Below are positions 22,199 through 33,800 of a stretch of 64,000 nucleotides of DNA, one piece after another. Numbering within the stretch: position 1 is the first letter of the stretch; each line of letters opens with the position of its first letter. The DNA is from Lantana camara. Its lineage: Eukaryota > Streptophyta > Magnoliopsida > Lamiales > Verbenaceae. The position numbers and the translations under genes were made by a program. A model generated the notes under the pieces. The model worked only from the letters and a program-made list of their open reading frames with translations, ran no database searches and was not told where the DNA came from. Where the stretch lies: contig CM074860.1 in assembly GCA_037501455.1 (NCBI GenBank), positions 21,783,001 through 21,847,000 of the forward strand, in the 5' to 3' direction.

Positions 22199-24744
22199 TC
22201 ATCTTGGTGGTCTTCCTCTACCCCTTTTTCTATGGATTGATGAAACAGTTGATATTTGAGTCCCAGCTTCATTCTCCAAATTTGCATTTTGGGTTGCACT
22301 ATTAGTTGTTGAAGTCGCCCCACTTGGTCCTTGTCAAACACACACAAAGAAAGAATTACGTGATTCATACATAACAATTAAACTTCATACAAGTTAAAGA
22401 ATCAAATATTATTGAAAGTAATTACAAATACCTCCCTTCTTGGTAAACCTCCTTTGCATGATCTTTTATTGTGTCCTATAATACCACATGTGCTGCACTT
22501 CACCTTATCCCGTTTTTTAGAAGGGATAATTCTAGGTGCTTCCCCAACTTCTCTCCTCCTATGCTTCTTTGGTCTTCCGGGGGGCTCTCTTAAGCAATGG
22601 TGGAAGAATTTTTTGAGGATGGACTACCTCCATTGATGGCCAAAAATCAGGATCTGGAATGCCCTTGATCTTGTGTTTATAACCCCTCATAAAACACTCA
22701 ACACTATAACTGTGGTGCACATAATCTTCTATGTTTTGTCTCTTATAAGCAATTGCTGAAGCCGTATGTCTACAAGGGATTCCAGATAAATCCCAAAATC
22801 TACAATCACAGTGCCTACTTCTTAAATCCACAATGAAATGTCTAATTCCATCATTTACTTGGAATTCATATGTTCCACCCACTAAAACCTTGCATTTGGC
22901 CCCTTCTTCCTTCATCAAATTTAAGATCTTGACTATCCTACCACAAACTAAGTTTTTCCATCTTTTTGCTCTCTGAAATCTAGTCTCTAATCTATGCATT
23001 ATCTTTGCCCTCAAACCATCTACTAACTTTTGGATAGGTTGCATGCGAAGCTCTCCAATCCAAGCATTAAAAGATTCACTTAAATTATTAGTGACATGGT
23101 CATTTTTTAAGTCCAAACTGAAAGCATGCCTAGCCCAAAGTGATGAATCTCCCACATCTACCAAATATTTAAATGCAGCAGGCTTCAAGTCTGTCAATCT
23201 ATTCAATGTAGCATTGAAGTCAGCCATTGTATATGCCCTAATGATAATGATCGCAGTTAGAAAAAAAAAAACATGCGAAAAAGACAACCAAATAACATAT
23301 GTTTTACCTCGCTGCAGACCAAAATAGATTTTTCACCAATATTCTAGCATGTTGCAACCTTAAATTAGCATAAATGTGCCTACAACATTTTCTATGTACT
23401 ACATTTGGTGCCACATCTGCTGCTGCTTCAACTAATCCCTGCCATGAACACATAAACAAATATGATCACAAAATAGTAAAGATGTTATATGAGAAATATA
23501 ACAACGTAACAAAATACTTAAAACAAACCTTCTGTCTATCTGTCATAAAAGTCCAAGGTTTTTCATCACAAAAACCACCAAGCATTTGAGACAAGTAAGA
23601 TAAGAAGAAACCCCAACACTCTTTGTTTTCAGTTTCCACAATAGCAAATGCTAATGGATACAAACCCATATTTCCATCAAGAGACACAGCAGATAGTAAA
23701 ATACCACCATACTTTCCTTTTAGATGACAACCATCTAATCCAATAAAAGGTTGACAACCTTCTAAAAATCCTTGTTGGAGAGCGTCCAGACCTAATTAAA
23801 ATCATAATATATTAGAAAATATGAGAAGTACAATAGGTTAGCATAAGTAAATATTTAAAGATGAAGTTGAAAGAACTGACCAATAAAAAATCTCTTGAAG
23901 TTGGGTTCTCTGGGTATACTTCCACTTTGATCAACATGATACTGGAATCTCACAATGCTTCCAGGATTAGTTCTCTGCACCATTTCACCATACTGAGCCA
24001 TAATAGCATAAGATTTTGCTGGATTTCCTTGTATAATCTCATTAGCTTTGCCTCTTGCTCGATATAACTGCATATAGCTAGGATCGACGCCCACCTTCTC
24101 CAACTCGGCCTTCAAAGCAATGGGTTTGATGTCTGGATTTGTTCTTAAAATAGGAACAATTTTCTCAGCTATCCAAATTGAGTTAGCCTCTTTGATTTTG
24201 TCAACCCTGATGCAAGTATGCTCATGCTCACACTTCTTGATGACAAATGAGGTCCTATCAGTACCTTCAGTTATGACAGAAGCATGAACTCTCCATTGAC
24301 ATGTTTTAGAAGCACACTTCACTATAGCTCTCGTTTTTTCATTCTTCAATCTAATAACCTTGATTCCCGTCCTGATAATATACTCTTTCAAAGTTTTTCT
24401 AAACTCACAAACAGATGCATAAACTGCACCCTTATGAAGATTGAACTGTTTATTTGGATTTTCTGGAATTTTTTGTTCAGCTACATTGGACCATCCTCTC
24501 AATGGATCATCCGGTATATCATCATCACTATCATTAAACCACTCCCAACAATCAGAAGATTCATACGCTGATAGGTCAGAATCTGTTCCAAAATCACCCA
24601 AACAATCTAATGATGAATCTGAATCTTTAGAGTTATGCACCTGCCCTTCTTCAACTGCGGCTACTTCGTTTTCATTCTCTGCTATAACAGGTGTTTCTAC
24701 TTGAACTAGCAGCTCTTCCTCTTCCTCATTGTCACTCTGAGATA
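22199..24744 (-). pseudogene. MuDR-type MULE transposase, five exons, N-terminus lost
   Basis: Cuts and inserts its own element in the nucleus. Inferred exons on the minus strand: about 24744-23881, 23791-23529, 23438-23308, 23237-22432 and about 22329-22199, with GT-AG junctions. Exon 1 has an acidic N-terminus and the MuDR DNA-binding domain (FRKTLKEYIIRTGIKVIRLK, CASKTCQW, HEHTC). The DDE core reads IGLDGCHLKGKYGG, FMTDRQK and NNLSESFNAW. A SWIM zinc finger CDCRFWDLSGIPCRH is followed by a CCHC knuckle (CSTCGIIGHNKRSC) and, in the last exon, an AT-hook-like KRGRGRPPR. The knuckle is out of frame because of an apparent one-base insertion near 22590, and the N-terminus is cut by the Copia LTR at 24745, so the gene is dead. 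The last intron phase is uncertain. Confidence 0.88.
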
Positions 24745-26665
24745 TTTTAGGAATAGTGCCCTAGAAAGCCGATTGTATATCCGCTTTGTGCTTTTCCTTA
24801 TTGTAATCGCAGACAATCTTTGAATGAAATAACGAATTGAGGCAACACTTCTTTATATGCTCTTGTTTGGTATGCGTTTACTTTAGCTGTGCATGTATGA
24901 GAACTCCCCTAATCCTGATGACTTTAGGACTCTACCATTTAGGTGAAATGGTTCATGAAACGAGCCCTATATCACATAAGTCATGATTAGTAAAATACTC
25001 CAAGCCGATGAGTCCTATAGATAGTGGGAGTGTCAACTTGACTCCTCTAAGGCTTGCTTGTGGGATCACGCCCTTAAGAAAGACCACCTTGTTTCATGGA
25101 GGTGCAAAGTGTATAGTTGATACGTGCGTGATACATGAGGGTGCTTACTTTAATAAGTAAGTTCACTGAGGTGCCCCGTGTGAGAACATTCCTCAATGGG
25201 AAAGATTAGGAAATATCTCACGAGTCATTGATGTGATTAATTGATCCTTAGACTTGAGGTTCCTTGTCACTTTATGAGTTAACTCTGTAGTCTTAGGTAT
25301 AAGCTTTAAAGGGTGTCGCCTTAGACAACTGATTCAAGGCTTATGCTGGGGCTGCACAAGTGATTCATGAAAGTGAATGAGAATCAAGAAAGGACCTACA
25401 CTTGCATTTGCAAGGTGATCTCTTATTGTGTAAGTCATTCATATGCCATATGGAGTCCTTGGCCAAGGCAGTGGATCAAGACATCAAGAAAAGGGTTTCT
25501 TGGATTGAGATCAAATGGATATGAAATGCACTTAGCTTTAAGACCGGATTATTAGGGTTCTGATTATTCCCTTACCCTAGATCTTGGTTGAGAGATAGTA
25601 AGTATGAGGATTGTATCTCACATGAATCAATGACTTAAAGGTTCTGTTGAATCCGAACATTCCAATTCAGCTAGGGTTTAAACACCTGTTGCTAGACTAT
25701 GGTCGTTTAATCTGTGGACTGATTAATTAATTAGTGAATTAATTGATTGGGGTCACTGCTAATTGAATTGAGAACCTAGAGGGTCACACACAACAACTTG
25801 GTTACATGAGTTAAGGCTTAAAAATGATTAAACGAGTTAATCGGGCCTAGAGGGTTCCACACGTGTGAAACCACACGTGTGGCTCACGTGAGTGACACGT
25901 GTCCTTTGACACGTGTCCCACACGTGTGTGTATATATATATTGTATATATATATTAAATAATTAAATGTGTTAATTATTTAATAGACTTTGGTTTAATTT
26001 TGAATTAAAAAGAAAGTCTAATTTTGGAGAAAAATAATCTAGTTAATTAATTATGAATTAATTAATTAGATAAAATAAGTTATTTATTTTAAATAAATAA
26101 AGTATAAAATTATCCAAAAATAGTTTGGATATTTCTAGCTCTCTTGAAAGTTGATTTGAATTAGAATTCAAAGTCAAAGTCAAAATTACTTGATGATCAA
26201 GTAATAGGAGAGAGAGAGAGACCAAAATCCTAGCCCATAAAGGACTAGGAATTTCGGCACTCCGTCTATTATATATAGGGGAACTCAAGCTCCTCTAGGA
26301 ACTAATTGGCAATTATTTTGGTTCATGTGTTGAACACCTTCCTTTCTCCAAGATCAAATAAACCCTAGGTTAAGCCTAAACACTAACTAGAGAACTAGCA
26401 TCCTTACTAGTTAGATTGTGATCAAGTTGGTGGACTATCTCTAGAGAGCTTCAAGTTAGAAGTTTGAAGATTCGAGCTTTACCAAGGAGAGGGGATCAAG
26501 CCGTGAGAAGAGCGTTCTTGGGTGGCTTGAAACGCTTCAAGAAAGAATAAAAGAAAAGTAAGTTTTCTATCTCTACGAATTTGGTTACACGATTGCGAGT
26601 CCAAGGTCCTTTTGTTGGGAAAATTTTTTTAAATTCCGCTGCTTTCTGATTCGTGTTTTCCAACA
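24745..26665 (+). repeat. Copia-type LTR (about 1.92 kb) inserted in MULE-1 transposase
   Basis: Ends with TTTTCCAACA at 26665, two bases before a TGGTATCAGAGCC primer site. The start is placed at 24745 (TTTTAGGAATAGTGCC), assuming the first TG has mutated to TT, exactly where the transposase frame stops. A TATA-like TATTATATATAGG lies near 26268. A cluster of six CACGTG palindromes lies at 25860-25926. No second LTR is present. Confidence 0.7.
25860..25926. promoter_or_regulatory. cluster of six CACGTG (G-box) palindromes in LTR
   Basis: Six CACGTG cores occur in 67 bp, most in the extended form ACACGTGT or CCACACGTGTGG. In plants this core is bound by bZIP (ABA response) and bHLH (light signalling) factors. 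It lies about 350 bp upstream of the LTR TATA-like sequence, a suitable place for an enhancer. Confidence 0.55.
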
Positions 26666-26667
26666 AG

Positions 26668-26680
26668 TGGTATCAGAGCC
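26668..26680 (+). other. initiator-Met tRNA primer binding site
   Basis: TGGTATCAGAGCC, the usual site complementary to the 3' end of plant initiator methionine tRNA, used by Copia-type elements. Confidence 0.85.
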
Positions 26681-27690
26681 ACCGCGTTAATCGTGTTTCT
26701 GATTCGTCTCAATTATACTGAATTTGGTAGAAATTCTTAGGCTTGATGCGATTGAGTATTTGTAATTGTTTTAGAAAGCCTGAATTACGAAACTGTATTT
26801 TTTCCTGAAAGTTTCTGAAAATTGGTTTTTACAAAATTTAATTTTTTGAAACTGTATAAACTGTTTTTGGATTTCTTGGATTGGTTTTGCTTTTGAACGA
26901 AAACACCAAACAAAAACCCGGATTACGACGAACACGCGAAACCCCGCGCGCGAAGGCATCGCGCGCGCGGGCTTCGTGCGCCACCGCCCGCCTGGCCTAG
27001 GCGTGCGCAGGGCATCCGCCCAGCACCCTCCCGCAACCGCGTGGGAGGCCGGCGTGCCCGCCCACACACGCCCGCACTCGGCCGGGAAGAGCCGCGCGAG
27101 CGCGCCTGCATCGAGCACGGCTCTTCTCACGTACCGGCCCTGTTTTTCCGTAATCCGTATTTTTCGTGTTTCGTGCAATCCAGTCCCAATTTTTATTTTA
27201 ATTTTTAAAATTTTATTTTTTGAATATTTATTTTAATTTTTGAATAAAACTTAAAATTGGGATTTTTGAGAAATTGAAACGGTTTATCATTCTTTGATAA
27301 AATTATTAATTTTCAAAAATTAATTGGAATTTTATTTGTTTTGGTAATTTGGGATTTATTGAAAACTTTTATAAATAAGACTCGCATCAAGTCGTGTTTT
27401 AAGTCATTAGGACTTGAAACGAGAATTTTAATTTATTGGCTAAATTTAAATTCTCGCAAAAGCATGTTAGGTGATCATGGGTTTAGATCTATGTATGGTT
27501 TTAATTTATGCACATGGATGGTTTAAATTGGGGTTGAAGCCCTATAGTTGCGTTTTTCAATTGAGGTTGGAGCCACTGAGAATGGCGGGATGGTGTCTTT
27601 TGGTGTTCTCTGAGTGTATAACAATATATTATTTGGTTTAAAAATTGAAATATTATTAAGTATTGTGATGGGGGGTAGTATAGGTATTTA
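26681..27690 (+). mobile_element. remnant of Copia-type internal leader, no gag-pol
   Basis: Sequence after the primer site with no Copia gag, integrase or RT motifs. It includes a GC-rich CpG-dense block at about 26930-27130. The right limit is not exact; MULE-1 sequence resumes at about 27700-27775. The 3' part of the retroelement, its second LTR and the start of the MULE transposase are all missing, so a deletion has occurred here. Confidence 0.5.
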
Positions 27691-27914
27691 CAAATTATAT
27701 TTAATTATTTTTTTTAATAAACAAATTTGGACTGATAAAATGGGGGCATAACGGGCAATTAATGTATTTTTTAATGGAACCCTAAATTTTGGGGGGTTGT
27801 ATGTAATTATGAAACTCCAGGTAGGGTGTAGATGTAATTATATCTAAATTTGGGGTACTGGCTGTAATTATCCTATCTAATATGGGGGTTAGATGTAATT
27901 AACCCTAATATTTA

Positions 27915-30758
27915 TACTAAATTTAACTAAACACCAAGTCCATTAAAGGAAAGATTAGGATTCCAATATTATCATAAGATCTTCTTGTTAGGCTCGTTAG
28001 ATATTTTTACATTAATCAGAGTGTTAAAAGAAATTAAAAAAAAAAAATTGACCAAGCCTCATCAATATGGTAAAATTAATTGCTCGACTTAATTGTCCCT
28101 CTGTGCAACAACATCAATTTGTTGAAGAATTTTCTCTCAAACTATATATATTGCGAACTTCGATTTTGTATTCCTAATAAATTAAGTTAGTCCAGCTATA
28201 TTTCAAGACTTCAAGTTATAATAGTAAAACAAAAATCTTTAGCATTTCCAAACAATAAGACAGTCAGGTTGGTGTTTCGCTGAACTTAATTTTTTAATAT
28301 AAAATTTTATATTTTATAAAATGTATTTTGAGTATACCAGTTGTTGGATCTTATTAAAAATAAGCTTGTAATAGCGGGGTGTGTCTACTATTACAGACAC
28401 ATTTCAAAAAAATTAGCATTTCCCGTCGAATTTCCTACTATATTTTTTCTATTACATTTTCTTCTTTATCTTCCGATACATGTCGTGTATTGGTGAGTGG
28501 TTGAAATTATAAGAGAAAAATAATTATGTTAAGAAAAAAAATTAAAAAATTTTGTCTTTTAAATCTCAATTGTGTATCAATATACTTGATATTTGTGAAT
28601 GAATGGAGCAAAAGATAGAACATGAAAATTTAGTAGGAAATCTATTGGTGTATTCCTTTATCTAACTCTTTTCAAATAGATGTCCTTGTACAAATTATAA
28701 GCTATTTAGAAAAGCTAATATAAGTTCAGCCGAACACAGTCTAAGAATAAATATAAGCCTATAGCTTTTCAAAAATCGGGACTTGGGGTTTGCAAAATTT
28801 GGTGAATTGTTTTGCACTGCATTGACTGCCTGTATATATGAAGAAATATATATATATACAAAAAGTCGTAACTCTAAAAATTAGGAAATGGAACAAAACA
28901 ATAAAAGAAGATAATATATTATGTTATAGAATCCTCTCCTATTCATTAGAGTTTTTGAAGCTGTCGATGCGACTTCATAAAAAGCAATTAAAGATAAAAT
29001 TGATGGAGTTCGGGTTGTGTCTCAGTCCCAGTATGATTGTCTGGTATCGAGAAAGTTTAATCTTTTCATATATATAACATCTTCCAATGGGGTTCAAATA
29101 TTTCTTAAGCTTGAATGAAACAACATGGAATTTTAGCTCATATGCAAATATATATATATATGTTCAAATATTTGTAAAAATAATTGGGATGATTATATAA
29201 AAGTGTGAATTAATTGTTAAATAGAAAGACATTAATGTTATCCTATGTGAGAAACTAAATACTCGTGGAAACGAATTACTGAAATTAACCTTTTCTTTTT
29301 TCTTTTTTTTTTTTAAGGAAAGTCAAACCGGCCAACTAATTCATCTCGAAAACTATAATACCCGAAACATAAACAGGAGTATTAGAAGAATCAATGAAGG
29401 TCGAAACCGTATTTTTAGCCAACTTGTGGGCCGAAACCCATTCTTACTCGTGATTAATGAGATAAATAAATATGACTAATTAAGTTGAGATCGCCATTTA
29501 ATATCCAAAAAGTAGGAAAAAGGAAAATACAAGCAATAAAAGCTTTGGCTTAGCTTTCAGATCATTCCTGATGGTTAAGAAGACAAAGTACAAAACTGGT
29601 GCCCGTGATCGCATGTGAAGATAAAAAGAGCTGTTAATATCACTGCCTTTGACAACTTAGACCCACTCACATGCCCTTTTTGGCTTTTTACATCAAATAA
29701 CCATCACAACATTAAATAACTAACAAAGAAATATATACATGATTTTATTAATTATTAGACATTAATTAATTTTTTCTCTTTAAAGCTAATTGTGGTTCTT
29801 CCGATCCGAGTTTGAAAAGGAAAAAAGAAAAACCACTTGTTATGTTATGTATAACAATTCATTGTCGTCAATGGTTAACTAAATAATTCTTTAGTGATTA
29901 ATTATTGTCACAATAAACCAAAATAAATGAATACATGTATAAGTAACATTCGATATTATATACTAAAATAATTACAAATTTCGTATTTTATGTTTCAGTT
30001 GCATAATTTTGGGTCCAGCTAGCAGTACATGATCAAATGATTCAAATTGTTTTTGTAGTCCATGCAAGAATTTAATTTCATACATGGCATGCATTATTGA
30101 GTATCATGCTACATGACAATATCCCTCCCAAATGGTGTCTTTTAGACTACATGCCATACACCATTTAATGATATAATATATATGGATGGCCAACATATAT
30201 ATGCCCAATAATAATAAAAAATAATACTAATTGGGTAAATATAATGAAATTAATTTGAATCCAAACATACACCTTATTTAGCATCTACAAAGCCCTCTTT
30301 GTAATGATTTATAGAAGTTAGCACCACAACTTAATTGGTTTATAGCTAGCCAATACATTCTAACTCGAACTCAAATAAAATAAAGAAAAGAAAATTCGAG
30401 AAGAAGTTCACAATAGATATGTTACGCGTGTTGGTAATTAATTGGCCAAAACATAATTAGTGCCCTTAAGACACAATAAATTACATGCCATTAAAATCAT
30501 TGTTGTTATGTTTCCATGGAGTACAAGTGAAAGAGTCACTAGCTTACAAACAAACTTACATAATGCCAAAATTGGACCATTCATTTAAACAAATTAAATA
30601 AAAAATACCTAACCAATATTCACAAAAAGAAATACCCAACATTAATTATAAGATGCGCTCCAAACAAACCAAAAAAAAAAAAAAATTTAATTACAAGATA
30701 TCAACAATCTTTGCTCATGTCCACAATAGTTTTTCCCTAACTCCCACTCACATTTGCT
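27915..30758. other. AT-rich intergenic sequence upstream of polygalacturonase
   Basis: No gene or RNA recognised on either strand. Several (TA)n-like and A-rich tracts. Promoter elements of the downstream gene would lie in its right part. Confidence 0.5.
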
Positions 30759-30768
30759 ATATATATAG
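30759..30768 (+). promoter_or_regulatory. TATA box of polygalacturonase gene
   Basis: TATATATATA in the context GCTATATATATAGCC, about 100 bp before the ATG at 30866, leaving a 5' leader of roughly 70 bp. Confidence 0.6.
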
Positions 30769-30865
30769 CCAATCTCAAGGCACCCTTTAGCCCAATACCA
30801 CAAAACCTCAAATAAACCACCACTCCTCCACCACCCCACCGCCGGCGCCGCCGCCAAGCACCGCC

Positions 30866-33800
30866 ATGGGATGTTTTAGCTTCAAAAAAGCCACATTGAT
30901 GATTGTGATTGTGCTTCTTGTTTGGTGCCCCGACATGGAAATTACTTGCTATGCTAGGAGAGTGGGAAAGCATTGGAGGCAAAGTCGAGGCGTGGCAAAT
31001 TCTCTTTCGAAGAAGAAAGGGAGAAGTCACCACCACAGCAACGGCGGCAAGGCCAAACAAAAAGCTCCACCTCTGCCGGCGCCGCCATTGGCACCACCCG
31101 TGGGAAGCCCTCCACCACCATTGCCGCCACCCGTACGAAGCCCTCCACCATCATTGCCGCCACCCGTACGAAGCCCGCCACCGCCACCGCGGGCTGCACT
31201 TCCAACACCAGGTCAAGGTGATGAGAATGTACCTGATTCTACGGTCTTTAATGTGTTGGAATTCGGAGCCAAAGGTGATGGTACCACGGATGATACTAAG
31301 GTAAAATAATCCTTAATAATAATAATAATAATACACACTCACATTTCTGCATGATAATTAAAAATTGTGGACACAATTGCATGAATAGAAGTATATTACT
31401 TAGTTTAAAAGGTTTAAACATTTAGAATTATTAAATTCTTTTTCCTATTTCTTCGACTTTAATTGGTTTAAATTGAAGACGTGAAATTCCAAATATAGTT
31501 AGGGAATTAAATTTCTTCCAATCATTACGAATCACATCTACAGCTAAAAGTTGCATGTGATCAGCAACTTGCAACAACTTTATTAATTTTCATTAACTAA
31601 GATTATTCCCAAATAAAATTAATATACCCTTAGAAAAATCATGAAAAAAAATAATAAAAATATTTTAATGGGCAGTAATTTCTTCCTTATAAAATGGTAT
31701 ATATTTCAAGTTTTTTTACTATTAAACTTTAATTTCGTATTGGGTCGGACACTACTCACGTGAAAAATTAAAAAAACTAAAATTATATTATCATATTCAT
31801 ATCGTGTCGTATTCATATCACCGTGTATATATCCGTACATCATAGCTATTAGGTAATATATATGAATTATGTTATTTTGTGGTCCCAAGAGCCAACTGTT
31901 AAAAGCGAAAATTATATTTTAAATGCATATATTTAACATGATTTGAGGCTAAAAGCTTGGTACCTGTGACGGACTCCCACCTGTACATTTATTGGATAAA
32001 AAATTTCTCCCCATGTATAAGGTCTATTTATTGTTTTAACTTTTAACAGGAATAGCGTAATAAAAGAAAGAATTAGATTAGTAGGGACAACACTAACTGC
32101 CAAGAGAATCGACATGGGTATCACAAGGGTCCTGAAAATGATTCTTTGTTACGGCAGTTTATTCCTTAGTCTTAACACAGCAAATAACGAAGTGTTTGGC
32201 AACGTAGATGAAGTTTTTGCACTTAATTCTTTTTGGGCCTCTTAACTAAGATTAGTTGAAATGTTTGCAAAGTTAATATTTTATCAATGATTTGAGTTCG
32301 ATATAGTATTCGATATATGACGTTTTAATTGATGGAGAGATTCCTCTATGGTCTCACACAATCAACTTCATTTATTAGAACAAATTTACATCGAGTCTCT
32401 TCACTTATTCACCTTTTGCAACGCCTGAACCTTTATTTTGAGAAAAACATGATTTGGGTCTGGATTAAAATTATACCCAATATTTAACATTTCTTTTTCG
32501 TTTCGAAAACTTGTCTCAACTAGGGTATTATTGTACTATTTCAATTTCTGTTACTGACATTTTTGCACTCTCCAAAAATGTGCCTCAATTTTATTGATAA
32601 TACCGAACGGACCAACTCGAAATTACCCTTAAACTCATGATAGTATATGTAATATAATCCACCATAGTTTTGAAATTAAATATTCTTAAAAGTTGAAAAT
32701 TTATTAGAAATGAAGTTTAATCATGAACACTTCCATTTTCCGTGATGAAAATTTGCAGGCATTCCAAGCTGCATGGGCATCTGCTTGCAAGATTGAAGCC
32801 TCAACCATTAATGTTCCAGCAGATTATGTATTCCTCGTAGGCCCCATTTCATTTTCAGGTCCATACTGTCAGCACAACATTGTTTTCCAGGTAAAAACAA
32901 AGGAAGTATATATATATAATCTTCTCGATTAAATTAATTAATCCCCATTTCCTTCCCTATTTTTAGTTCAATTTCCTTCTTTATTTTAAATCTTGGTTTC
33001 GTCCCTATAATCACGTATAGTTAGATGGAACAATCGTCGCTCCAAAAGGTCCAAGTCCGTGGGGCTCAGGGCTCCTACAATGGCTTGAATTCACGAAACT
33101 CGTGGGACTTACGATCAAGGGAAGTGGCGTAATAGATGGGAATGGAGCTGTTTGGTGGCAGAGTTCTTATGATGATGATCCACTTGATGACCAATCAAAG
33201 ATTATTTTGCCATTTAATGGGACAATGCCTCAGAAGACTGCTGCAATTCCTGTAATAAATTTGATCCCTCCTATAATATATATAATACTAATAATAGTTG
33301 AATTCGTTGTCTGTATTCTTACAGCTTCTTTCGATTTGGTTATATTTGTCTTTGTGTTGGTTCTAACCAAGATTTTCCATTAATTGCAGATAGGAAGTTC
33401 ACTGAGTAGCAAAATGCCAAGCATTAAACCAACTGTAAGGACCACCACTTCAAACTACCCCACCCCAAATTTTTTATGTTCTACTTTTATATTAGGAATA
33501 TATATATAGACACATAATGTATAAATACTTCTAAAAATATTATTTTATCGTGTCGTGCGTGACAGATATTGTGTTGGATAGTTTTCAAGTGGGAATTCTA
33601 AAAAACTCCGTGTTGTCATATTTGTATTGTCGTGTTTGTGTCCGTGTATCATATATATGTTTATATATATTTATATACTTACCTATCATATCATATATTC
33701 TGCATCCATTGTTGTTAGACATTCATTTTTCGACAGTAAATATTTCATCACTAATTAATTCGTGATTGAATTTTTTAGTTGTTTTATTAAGTCTATTATA

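Larger units (their letters stand above)
21517..27905 (-). mobile_element. Mutator-like element MULE-1 with 9-bp target duplication
   Basis: Terminal inverted repeats start GGGTTAATTACATCTA; the left (21517 to about 21650) and right (about 27775-27905) arms match over roughly 130 bp. The flanks are identical 9-mers, TAATATTTA at 21508-21516 and 27906-27914, the length typical of Mutator. It contains a MuDR-type transposase gene on the minus strand and a later Copia-type insertion at 24745 to about 27690. Confidence 0.93.

Noticed and set aside
26771..27236. Arg/Ala/Pro-rich ORFs on both strands
   Set aside because: Compositional products of the CpG-dense block; no domain and no conservation evidence.
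30909..31304. Alternative frame over polygalacturonase exon 1
   Set aside because: Shadow of a GC-rich repeat; the true frame continues through all exons with GH28 motifs.
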